Shown one piece after another: positions 56,541 to 64,000 of a stretch of DNA of 64,000 nt. Source of the stretch: Marinomonas hwangdonensis (GTDB taxonomy: Bacteria > Pseudomonadota > Gammaproteobacteria > Pseudomonadales > Marinomonadaceae); assembly GCF_003721245.1 (NCBI RefSeq), contig NZ_RIZG01000006.1, forward strand, positions 62,001 through 126,000, given 5' to 3'. The position numbers and the translations under genes were made by a program. Under the pieces are notes generated by a model that was not told the DNA's origin, made no database searches, and saw only the letters and a program-made list of their open reading frames with translations. Numbering within the stretch: position 1 is the first letter of the stretch; every line of letters starts with the position of its first letter.

Positions 56541-58358
56541 CTATCGGGGAGAGGTGTTTAAACGGCGATTCACGCGACCAATTAAATAACCACCAACTAG
56601 GCCAAGAAAAATTGCACCAAGCCAGAAGCCATACTTTTCAAACAAATTGGTATTGATTAAAGAGAGGTTTTCATTACCGCGAAAGACTTGACGTTGGATG
56701 GTTTGATCTTGAAAATTGATTTGCTGATTCACAAATAAATTAAGCTGAGCATCGGGTTTTTCATTTAACCCTGACACACGCCAGCGCCACTGTAGACGCC
56801 CGCCTTGGACGACTGACCCAACCACAGAGTCGCTCACCATCTGGATATCACTGTCTGTCACTAATTCCGCTTGGAACATGACGCCACCTAATGCAGGCTC
56901 GACACGCGCGGAAACCAATATCTCGAACGTATTGTGAAGTGCCATTTCATTAGGAAGCTGCCATTCAACATCCACTAAGCGAGCATCAAGCTGAGATTGC
57001 AGCGCGTCCATTACAGCAGCCATGGTTATGCTGTTATTTTCATTGGCCTCAAGGGCTCTTTGTGTTTGTGCTAACTGGGTGGTAATAGCTGCTAACTCAG
57101 CCTGATACGTCAATAAAGCCGACTCTGACTCATTGAGCTTTGACCTTAACTCTGTATTAGTTTGTTGCGCCAACGCTAACTTGGTATCGAGCGCTTGCCA
57201 TCTAGCGGCATAGTCTGCACCTTCATCTAGAGCTGCTTCAAGCTTAAGTACGTCCTTTTTGTATTCATCAATAAGTCGTTTTTGCAGGTCAATGGTGTTT
57301 TGAAACTGCGCCAGTTGACGTCGAATTCTGTCATTCTCATTGTGTAATTCCAGTTTTGCTTGGTCAACTTGCGGAGATGGCAATACCACAGGCGCTACCA
57401 ATGTAGATCCAAGCTGGGTACTTGTTACTTGGTCGTCAACCGGTGCCACTTGAGTCTGAACCTGAGTTTGCTCTTGCGGTATTGATGGACGCTGTTCAGA
57501 TACATTTAACGTTTCTTGATCAAGATCAGCTTGAGAAGATTCTGCGATATTAAGCGGATCAACGTCAGGCCCCTGATTAGATGCGGAGGCACTACGATCG
57601 TTTAGCTCACGAATTTTATCCCACAATATTTGATGCTGGGCCCTAGCTTCAGACAAGGCACCACCTAAAGTTAGATTTTCATCTCGTAATTGACGTAATG
57701 ACTGCTGGGTCAAATTAATATCACTGTCGAGTTCGGCATTTTCGCTTTGTAGCTGGGTATGTTCGCGCAATAATGACTGGTATTTGTATTCCAGTGCGTC
57801 TTTAGACGCTGGCATTATTTCCAGTTGCGCTATCTGCTGTTGCAACAAGGCATTTTCACTCTCGAGCTGAGTAACACGACGATTTAATGAATCGTTCTGC
57901 AACTGAATTGACGCGTAACGGGACTCTAGCGACTCTCGTAGCGTTTTTTCGCGTTCTAACTCAGCCAAAGCCTCAGCACTGGTCGTCTCTGCCTTGGCCA
58001 TTTTGTCTTGAAGATCCGCAATGATGGCATCTTTCTCGTTTAACGCCCGATTTAACGCCGTAAGCTGTGTCCTGTTCTCTTCCAACTGGCGATTTAATCG
58101 AGAAATTTGTCCAACCTTTGCGGCCAATTGCTTCTTTAAATCTTCTTCAAATGCATTAGTTTCTACTGTATTTGTTTTAACAACGGCATTGATATTGTTA
58201 ATGGCGTTATTATCCGAAACGCTCGCTTGTGATTGACCGATGTCTTGAGTAGGCGCCAATTCGACCATAGACGTCGTTTCTTCCCGTGACGACGTGCTAC
58301 ACGCCGAAACAAACAAGCCGAGGACAATTGGCATCAGCATTGTCTTTTTTACTTTCAT
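56541..58358 (-). CDS. Large coiled-coil lipoprotein with a C-terminal membrane segment
   Basis: A 605-residue envelope protein I cannot name. The N-terminus is a lipoprotein signal (VLGLFVSAC, C20). Long coiled coils cover about 70-270 and 335-450, with a T/Q-rich linker between them. A beta-sandwich-like domain follows (about 465-560, FEILVSARVEPALGG), then one membrane segment near the C-terminus (FWLGAIFLGLVGGYLIG) and a basic tail. Having both a lipid anchor and a terminal membrane helix is unusual. I start at 58358 with AAGGAG upstream. Confidence 0.78.
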   Translation of the reverse strand: MKVKKTMLMPIVLGLFVSACSTSSREETTSMVELAPTQDIGQSQASVSDNNAINNINAVVKTNTVETNAFEEDLKKQLAAKVGQISRLNRQLEENRTQLTALNRALNEKDAIIADLQDKMAKAETTSAEALAELEREKTLRESLESRYASIQLQNDSLNRRVTQLESENALLQQQIAQLEIMPASKDALEYKYQSLLREHTQLQSENAELDSDINLTQQSLRQLRDENLTLGGALSEARAQHQILWDKIRELNDRSASASNQGPDVDPLNIAESSQADLDQETLNVSEQRPSIPQEQTQVQTQVAPVDDQVTSTQLGSTLVAPVVLPSPQVDQAKLELHNENDRIRRQLAQFQNTIDLQKRLIDEYKKDVLKLEAALDEGADYAARWQALDTKLALAQQTNTELRSKLNESESALLTYQAELAAITTQLAQTQRALEANENNSITMAAVMDALQSQLDARLVDVEWQLPNEMALHNTFEILVSARVEPALGGVMFQAELVTDSDIQMVSDSVVGSVVQGGRLQWRWRVSGLNEKPDAQLNLFVNQQINFQDQTIQRQVFRGNENLSLINTNLFEKYGFWLGAIFLGLVGGYLIGRVNRRLNTSPR

Positions 58359-58478
58359 TTTTCGCTCCTTAAATAAACTCAAGGTCGACAATAGGTTAAC
58401 TCTCTTATGCCAGATTTACGTATGGAATGCAAAGAACCAGTAAAATCTGGTTCAAAGTATTTTACAAATAGGTAAGAA

Positions 58479-58507
58479 AAAGCCCTTTTGTTTTTCAAAA
58501 GGGCTTT
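58479..58507 (-). terminator. Rho-independent terminator after pepN
   Basis: A 12-base stem (AAAGCCCTTTTG and complement) with a five-base loop, followed on the minus strand by a T-run. Confidence 0.92.
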
Positions 58508-58549
58508 AGATAAAGCGTATTGGGTTAGTCACTAAGTCACAAACAGCGC

Positions 58550-61183
58550 TTAAGCAAGACTTTTAGAAATCACCTCATAAACATCTTTTGACAAATCTTC
58601 TGACATAATTCGCTCAAGCTCTGTTTTCATTTTTAGGCTCAGTTCAGGTTGGAGTTTTCTCCAACGCGTTAGCGGTGTACAAAGACGAGAGGCAATTTGA
58701 GGATTGCGCTTATTAAGCAGAATAATTTGGTCTGCTAGGAAGTGATAACCACTGCCATCTTCTTTGTGAAAGCCCGCCACATTTTGCCCGAAACCACCTA
58801 ATACTGATCGTACTTTATTCGGATTCTTTAGATCAAAGGCCGGATGCGCCATTAGCCCTTTTACTGTTTCTAATGCATGATCACTTTCTTGACTGGCGCT
58901 AAGCATCAACCATTTGTTTACCACTAAAGGCTCTGTTTGCCACTGATCATAGAAAGCCGCTAACATTTCAGACGCTTTGTCATGCTGAGAGGTCACAGCG
59001 ATAGAAAGCGCTGAGAATTGATCTGTCATATTATTGGACGACTGGAACTGCTCGAACACGGCTTGTTGAGCACCCGCCTCTTTTGTCTCTACCCAATAAG
59101 ACAATGCCATGTTTTTCAGTGAACGATGGGCAATATCTTTTGCTGTTGCTTGATACGCCCCTTGTACATTGTGTTCATGATAAACACGCTCAAAATCCCC
59201 TCGCAGAGCATTAGCAAGCTGGGTTTTTAAATACTGACGCGCTTCTTTAATCGCTGCAGGATAAATAGGGTTCGCCAGCTCGGACAAATAGGCTTGGCTA
59301 GGTAATGACAGGATCAAGGCCACCATGGCTGGGTCTAAACTCGAGTCACCTAGCAAGACTTTAAACCCTTCCACAAGCTGTGAATCTAATGCAAATGCTT
59401 GGCCATCAATTGCTTGCTTAATCAAGCCACTCAGCTCATTAACGGCCAACTGTTGTGCCGCACTCCAACGATTAAAACCATCCGCATCGGCAGACATTAA
59501 CAACAATAAGTCACTTGTAGAATAATCGTAACGCAATTTAACTGGCGCTGAAAAACCACGCAATAAAGAGGGCACTGGACACGCTGACAAGCCGCTAAAC
59601 TCAAACACCTGCTCACTGTCGGTGAGCTGCAAAACATGCTCTTCTGAAGTGGTTCCATTTAACTCTGACGACAATGCCTGGCCTTGTTTATCCAGTAAAC
59701 CAACTCGGACGGGTATATGCAAAGGCAATTTCGTTGGTTGCGCTGGCGTTGGCGGCGTGTCTTGGGTGATTGTGAGACGATAAGTTCCCGTTTCTTCATC
59801 AAACGTATCTGTCACTGTCACTATTGGTGTACCCGCTTGAGAATACCAACGCTTAAACTGAGCTAAATCGACTCCAGACGCGTCCTCCATCGCCGCCAAA
59901 AAATCATCACAGGTCACGGCTTGACCATCATGACGCTCAAAGTACAAATCCGAACCTGCACGGAATTTTTCAGCCCCTAGCAAGGTGTGTATCATGCGCA
60001 CAATTTCTGCGCCCTTCTCATAGACGGTTAAGGTATAAAAATTGGCAATTTCAATAAACGACGCCGGACGAACCGGATGCGCCATTGGACCCGCATCTTC
60101 TGCAAATTGTGCCGTTTTTAGAAAGGACACATCTTCAACCCTTTTGACGGTTTCTGAATGCATGTCTGCAGAAAAAGTCTGATCACGAAATACCGTAAAA
60201 CCTTCTTTTAAACTTAACTGAAACCAATCACGACAAGTAACACGGTTACCCGACCAATTATGAAAATACTCATGGGCAACAATGGCTTCTACGCGAAGAT
60301 AACTGTCATCTGTCGTGGTTTCTGGGCTAGCCAACAAACAGGAAGAATTAAAAATATTAAGGCCTTTGTTTTCCATTGCACCCATATTAAAGTCATCTAC
60401 GGCAACAATCATGAAAATGTCTAAATCGTATTCACGGCCGTACACTTGCTCATCCCAACGCATGGAACGTTTTAACGCTTCCATAGCATAGTCAACTTTA
60501 TCGATATTGTGGGATTCAGTGAAAATTTGCAGTTTAATGTCGCGCTTACTTTGCGTCGTAAATACATCATTTTTTACAGCAAGATCACCCGCAACCAAAG
60601 CAAAAAGATAAGCTGGTTTAGGGAATGGGTCGTGCCACACAACAACCGTTTTACCTTCATCAGTTTTGCCACGCTCAACTTCATTACCATTGGACAACAT
60701 CACTGGGTAGCGGGCTTCGTCAGCAATGATAGTGGTAGTAAACACAGACATTACATCAGGACGATCTAAGTAATAGGTAATATGACGAAAACCTTCCGCT
60801 TCACATTGAGTGCAAAACATGGACGATGAGCGGTAAAGCCCTTCAAGGCGCGTGTTATTTTGTGGTTCAATCACGGTTTCGCAGGTTAGAATAAATTCAT
60901 CCGCGGTTGCTGTAATAATCAGTTTATCTTCGCTGATACGATACTCTTCTGGCGGTAACGGGTAATCGTCCATTGCCACCCCAACCAGTTTAACCTCTTC
61001 ACCGCCATCTAAAACCAAAGGGCAGGTCGACTTTCCTGACGCGGGATTACGGCGCATATGCAAGCGTGACGTGACTATTGTGACCGCTTCGTCTAATTCA
61101 AAAGTAAGCTCAGTTTTATCAATAAGAAAAGGAGGAACGGTATAATCCTTTAAAAAAATCGCAGAAGGTTGACTCTCTTTCAT
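58550..61183 (-). CDS. pepN: Aminopeptidase N
   Basis: An 877-residue M1 metallopeptidase of the E. coli PepN type. The substrate-binding GAMEN motif is at 268-272, the zinc motif HEYFH at 304-308 and the third ligand E327. It removes N-terminal residues from peptides in the cytoplasm. It is last in a run with DUF2797 (11 bases upstream) and yeaC. Confidence 0.97.
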   Translation of the reverse strand: MKESQPSAIFLKDYTVPPFLIDKTELTFELDEAVTIVTSRLHMRRNPASGKSTCPLVLDGGEEVKLVGVAMDDYPLPPEEYRISEDKLIITATADEFILTCETVIEPQNNTRLEGLYRSSSMFCTQCEAEGFRHITYYLDRPDVMSVFTTTIIADEARYPVMLSNGNEVERGKTDEGKTVVVWHDPFPKPAYLFALVAGDLAVKNDVFTTQSKRDIKLQIFTESHNIDKVDYAMEALKRSMRWDEQVYGREYDLDIFMIVAVDDFNMGAMENKGLNIFNSSCLLASPETTTDDSYLRVEAIVAHEYFHNWSGNRVTCRDWFQLSLKEGFTVFRDQTFSADMHSETVKRVEDVSFLKTAQFAEDAGPMAHPVRPASFIEIANFYTLTVYEKGAEIVRMIHTLLGAEKFRAGSDLYFERHDGQAVTCDDFLAAMEDASGVDLAQFKRWYSQAGTPIVTVTDTFDEETGTYRLTITQDTPPTPAQPTKLPLHIPVRVGLLDKQGQALSSELNGTTSEEHVLQLTDSEQVFEFSGLSACPVPSLLRGFSAPVKLRYDYSTSDLLLLMSADADGFNRWSAAQQLAVNELSGLIKQAIDGQAFALDSQLVEGFKVLLGDSSLDPAMVALILSLPSQAYLSELANPIYPAAIKEARQYLKTQLANALRGDFERVYHEHNVQGAYQATAKDIAHRSLKNMALSYWVETKEAGAQQAVFEQFQSSNNMTDQFSALSIAVTSQHDKASEMLAAFYDQWQTEPLVVNKWLMLSASQESDHALETVKGLMAHPAFDLKNPNKVRSVLGGFGQNVAGFHKEDGSGYHFLADQIILLNKRNPQIASRLCTPLTRWRKLQPELSLKMKTELERIMSEDLSKDVYEVISKSLA

Positions 61184-61194
61184 GTGCTCTACTC

Positions 61195-62019
61195 CTAAAA
61201 TGTCAATGTCACTTGATAACCTGTGTACTTACGAATATTGATTACCCCAGTATCGAGCATCCAATATTGGCCTTTTATACCCATTAAAGTGCCTTCGATA
61301 AGCGGTGTTTTCTCAGCGTTCAGACTGGTAATTTTGGTCGGATATTCTAGAACTGGATAGATAAACTCGTGAGTTTCATTTTCATCGGATAAATCTGTAA
61401 TGGATTGCAAACCAAACTCGTGCTGAAGGGAATCAAGCCCCTCATAAAGTTGTCCGATCAAACGCTCTTGCTCGTGTTCTAGATCAAAACGTATGTCTGT
61501 GCCTTTTAACATATTTCGCCAATTCGTTTTGTCTGCAACCTGCGATTTAAACAAGGTCTCAACTAAACCAGACATTCTTCGGTTTTGTACTCGAAAAAGA
61601 GGTCGAGCTTGGGTAGCACCTTGATCAATCCAGCGTGTCGGCAGTTGATCACCACGGGTGATACCCACTTTGAGCGCTGATGAGTTAGCCAGATAAACAT
61701 AATGACTTTGCATACAATATTGCTCTGCCCATTCCGGCTCCCGACAGGTTCCTAAATGAAAATGGCATTTTTCAGGGCTCATAATACACGTATCACAAGC
61801 CGCTAATTTTCGAAAGCAGTTGTAACAGAAACCTTGGCTGAAGGACTTCTTAGTCACCTTCTTACAGTGAGTACAGTGAATTGTTCCATCTAGGTGCAGG
61901 GTCACTTTTTTACCCAACAGCTCATTCACGTTTACTTGCTCGTCACCCAGAACAAGATGGTAAATCACTTGTCCATTTTGGGACTCTGTCGCCATTTTTC
62001 TGAGATTGCCTTGCAGCAT
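61195..62019 (-). CDS. DUF2797 protein
   Basis: A 274-residue DUF2797 protein. Cysteine clusters (CTHCKK, CYNCFRKLAACDTC, CHFHLGTC) near residues 49-95 look like zinc sites, and a GIY-YIG-like fold may follow (YVYLANSSALKVGITRGDQLPTRW). The function is unknown; a nucleic-acid role is only a guess. Its ATG shares a base with the stop of yeaC. Confidence 0.85.
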   Translation of the reverse strand: MLQGNLRKMATESQNGQVIYHLVLGDEQVNVNELLGKKVTLHLDGTIHCTHCKKVTKKSFSQGFCYNCFRKLAACDTCIMSPEKCHFHLGTCREPEWAEQYCMQSHYVYLANSSALKVGITRGDQLPTRWIDQGATQARPLFRVQNRRMSGLVETLFKSQVADKTNWRNMLKGTDIRFDLEHEQERLIGQLYEGLDSLQHEFGLQSITDLSDENETHEFIYPVLEYPTKITSLNAEKTPLIEGTLMGIKGQYWMLDTGVINIRKYTGYQVTLTF

Positions 62020-62297
62020 CAGGCTTGCCCCTCAGGACCGTCACCTACCCATTTAATGGTGTTTTGTTCGTCCGCCGATTTTGTTCGGTTGCCTTTGTGA
62101 CCTTCGGTATTGATATAACCAACTCGGTCTTTTTCTGCTTTTTTACTGTGATCATACGTAATGATGGCCTGCAGGCAAATCTCAGTTTGATCGGGTGTCA
62201 AACGAACACCATTTGGCCATTTACCCAGTTCAACCGCTTGCTTAAGTCGGACGTAAACCTCAGGCGACATGTTGTCGATCATTTCTTTAAAGTTCAT
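62019..62297 (-). CDS. yeaC: YeaC family protein (DUF1315)
   Basis: A 92-residue small cytoplasmic protein. The block MSPEVYVRLKQAVELGKWPNG with LTPDQTEICLQAIITYD matches E. coli YeaC. Function unknown. It is translationally coupled to the DUF2797 gene and belongs to the same run as pepN. Confidence 0.9.
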   Translation of the reverse strand: MNFKEMIDNMSPEVYVRLKQAVELGKWPNGVRLTPDQTEICLQAIITYDHSKKAEKDRVGYINTEGHKGNRTKSADEQNTIKWVGDGPEGQA

Positions 62298-62331
62298 TGT
62301 TTCATTCTCTTCAGGAAAATTTAAATAGAAG

Positions 62332-63198
62332 TCACCTTGCAGGCTTTCGCTTTAAAGTGACTAACCAATACAGCAAAGCAAGACTTAACCCAGTCAATAA
62401 ACCTATGGTATGGGCTGTATTGGCAATACGACCAAGACCGACCATCTCCGGAAACGGAGTATAACCAAACCCTAACCAGATCATAAAAAAGGCCATTAAT
62501 GGTTTGCTAATAATCATTGGCCAAGAGGGCTTTAATATTGGCAGTAACCACGCAAAACCAATCAAGCCATAAACCACACCAGATAAACCACCGAATATGG
62601 GATAGCCACTGATGAGGAATTGCAGAATGTTGCTCGATAAGGCGATTAAGACAATGCCTACTGTAAACCAAACAGAGCCGAGGGGCCGTTCAATTTTTCG
62701 ACCTACATCCCAAACCCATAAGGTGTTGAAGACAATATGCAAAACACTAAAATGCAGTAAAGCAGGTGAGAAAAGCCGCCAATATTCGCCTTTTGCCATC
62801 ACATCCATCAGACTTTGAAAATACAAACGCCCATTATTTATTTCAAATGGACTGATTGTAAAATAATTGGCCATTTTCAGGTCTGAGCCAAGCTGAGTAA
62901 TAGCCGCAACGAAAAAAGTGGCCAACAAAATCAAGGCGGTCATTGGAGCGGATTTAACTTGCCGCAAAAAAGGGTTGTTCATTTTTCGAATGTCAGGGGT
63001 AAGCTCTTTTAATCGAGAGGGATCTGCTTTCCATAAGGTGACTATCTGCTCGACCAAGGCTAATTGACTTGTGTCCACCAGCCAAAGTTCATTTACCCCT
63101 TGGTTGCTCATAATACGATGAGAAACCTTATGCTTCCATAAAGTATCGGACAACAGGGTTGGGTCTTCTGTTGATTGAAATTGATAAGCTAAATGCAT
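62332..63198 (-). CDS. Rhomboid-family intramembrane serine protease (GlpG-like)
   Basis: A 288-residue membrane protease. The catalytic pair is S206 in FGGLSGVVYG and H263 in ANTAHTIG, inside six membrane segments (about 86-285). The cytoplasmic N-terminus (about 85 residues) is GlpG-like. It lies between nadK and yeaC; substrates are not predictable from sequence. Confidence 0.93.
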   Translation of the reverse strand: MHLAYQFQSTEDPTLLSDTLWKHKVSHRIMSNQGVNELWLVDTSQLALVEQIVTLWKADPSRLKELTPDIRKMNNPFLRQVKSAPMTALILLATFFVAAITQLGSDLKMANYFTISPFEINNGRLYFQSLMDVMAKGEYWRLFSPALLHFSVLHIVFNTLWVWDVGRKIERPLGSVWFTVGIVLIALSSNILQFLISGYPIFGGLSGVVYGLIGFAWLLPILKPSWPMIISKPLMAFFMIWLGFGYTPFPEMVGLGRIANTAHTIGLLTGLSLALLYWLVTLKRKPAR

Positions 63199-63269
63199 GT
63201 AACCTTAAAAGGGCACCTTTTGAAAACAATAAAAAACGTTTTTTGACTTGCTAGAGCAAGCCGCTTTGT

Positions 63270-64000
63270 TTAATTGCGATAACCCGTTTGCCAGCCTAAT
63301 TTATCACGACAAACATTATAGAAATCATGATTCTTCGGGTGTATCAGACGTATGTTACCAGCTTTTTTCGAGATATAAATTTCATCTCCAGGCGCCGCCG
63401 TAATGTTTAATTGTCCATCACAGCTCACACTCGGATAAGTGAGATTAGATTCACATACCACAATCCGAATTCGTGCATTTGCGTCAATCACGATAGGCCG
63501 ATTACTTAATGTGTGTGGGTGCATAGGCACCAGTACCAGAGCATCTAATTTGGGTAACATAATAGGACCACCTGCCGACAATGCGTAGGCGGTCGACCCA
63601 GTTGGAGTCGCAACAATTAAACCATCAGATTTCTGATTCATGACAAACTGATCATCAATAAACAAATCAAAACGAATCATTCGGGCCGACTTACCTGGAT
63701 GCAGCACTAAATCATTTAACGCAATCCCCTCTCCGCTCGGACGATTTTGTCGCTTGATTTTGGCCTCTATCATAAAGCGCTTTTCTTCGTGGTATTCACC
63801 TCGAAAAATAGGGTCTAATTCTTCTTGCAGGTTGTGTGGAGATATGTCGGTTAAGAAACCCAATGTACCTCGGTTAATACCTAAAACGGGGATGTCATAA
63901 TTACAGATTGCTCGCGCAGCGCCTAAAAAACTGCCATCACCACCCACCACCATGACAAGATCACAATGATCGCCTAACTCTTTGAGAGGAGAAGATGATA
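63270..64000 (-). CDS. nadK: NAD kinase (5' end outside window)
   Basis: The frame is open to the window edge, so the start lies beyond base 64000; 243 residues are visible. The phosphate-binding motif VVGGDGSFLGAAR and the NAD-binding LNDLVLH and GSTAYALSAGGP blocks are intact. It makes NADP from NAD and ATP. The rhomboid gene follows 71 bases later on the same strand. Confidence 0.97.
   Translation of the reverse strand, partial: SSSPLKELGDHCDLVMVVGGDGSFLGAARAICNYDIPVLGINRGTLGFLTDISPHNLQEELDPIFRGEYHEEKRFMIEAKIKRQNRPSGEGIALNDLVLHPGKSARMIRFDLFIDDQFVMNQKSDGLIVATPTGSTAYALSAGGPIMLPKLDALVLVPMHPHTLSNRPIVIDANARIRIVVCESNLTYPSVSCDGQLNITAAPGDEIYISKKAGNIRLIHPKNHDFYNVCRDKLGWQTGYRN

Noticed and set aside
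1-64000. Prophage, insertion sequence or CRISPR array
   Set aside because: No integrase, transposase, terminal repeats or regularly spaced repeats were seen on either strand.

Overview
The window reads as ordinary chromosome of a marine gammaproteobacterium. Gene content, moderate GC and sequence flavour (YbiT, PrmB, HemN-Fnr-Apt, Ruv-Tol-Pal order, SulP-Usp pair) best fit the Oceanospirillales, most likely Marinomonas or a close relative. This is an inference from recognition, not from a search. Both window edges cut genes: a JetA/MksF-type gene at the left and nadK at the right. I see no prophage, insertion sequence, CRISPR array, rRNA or replication origin.

Layout. 1-5030: an SMC-like condensin operon (jetA-jetB-jetC, MksFEB/Wadjet type) with no jetD after jetC. 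5042-6834: bolA, then a STAS antagonist and a response-regulator/PP2C phosphatase that form a partner-switching pair. 6920-11473: a UPF0149 gene divergent from recQ-sprT, then ttcA and a YfaZ-type outer-membrane protein. 11569-15249: the leftward hemN-fnr-apt group and a rightward hydrolase-tusA pair, with a near-consensus FNR box between them. 15298-18603: a CBS protein, an exported orphan with a C9 tract, a MaoC hydratase and a HAD phosphatase-sppA pair. 18790-23001: a KfrA-like protein, prmB-aroC, yjjX and yjjG. 23202-26652: Usp and SulP transporter, tRNA-Ser and a nitroreductase. 26762-28261: a membrane-anchored coiled-coil protein.

28285-36536 is one long leftward block: ruvC-ruvA-ruvB-tolQ-tolR-tolA-tolB-pal-cpoB, then two identical tRNA-Lys genes and nadA. 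The protein genes from ruvC to cpoB touch, overlap or lie within about 20 bases of each other, and a LexA-type box stands before ruvC. aspS lies just upstream of that block. 38698-43162: a GreA/B-like protein, a Fur-box-controlled marR-sip pair, and cysDN, in which CysN carries what looks like a dead APS-kinase remnant. 43361-48937: a coiled-coil membrane protein, sodB, a TerB-like protein, a split YeeE/YedE pair, a PLP decarboxylase and a MOSC protein. 49064-58358: the ABC-F ATPase YbiT, a cyclic-nucleotide-binding protein, a RidA protein, cobO and metH (a cobalamin-linked pair), and a large coiled-coil lipoprotein. 58550-64000: pepN, DUF2797, yeaC, a rhomboid protease and the 5'-truncated nadK.

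How it works together. Most genes are core housekeeping: DNA repair and recombination, envelope integrity, translation, and sulfur and cofactor metabolism. The regulatory sites give the clearest local stories: oxygen sensing (FNR on hemN), iron (Fur on marR-sip) and DNA damage (LexA on ruvCAB, possibly reading into tol-pal). The least explained items are the jetD-less condensin, the vestigial APS kinase on CysN, the C9-tract ORF, and three membrane-attached coiled-coil proteins of unknown function.
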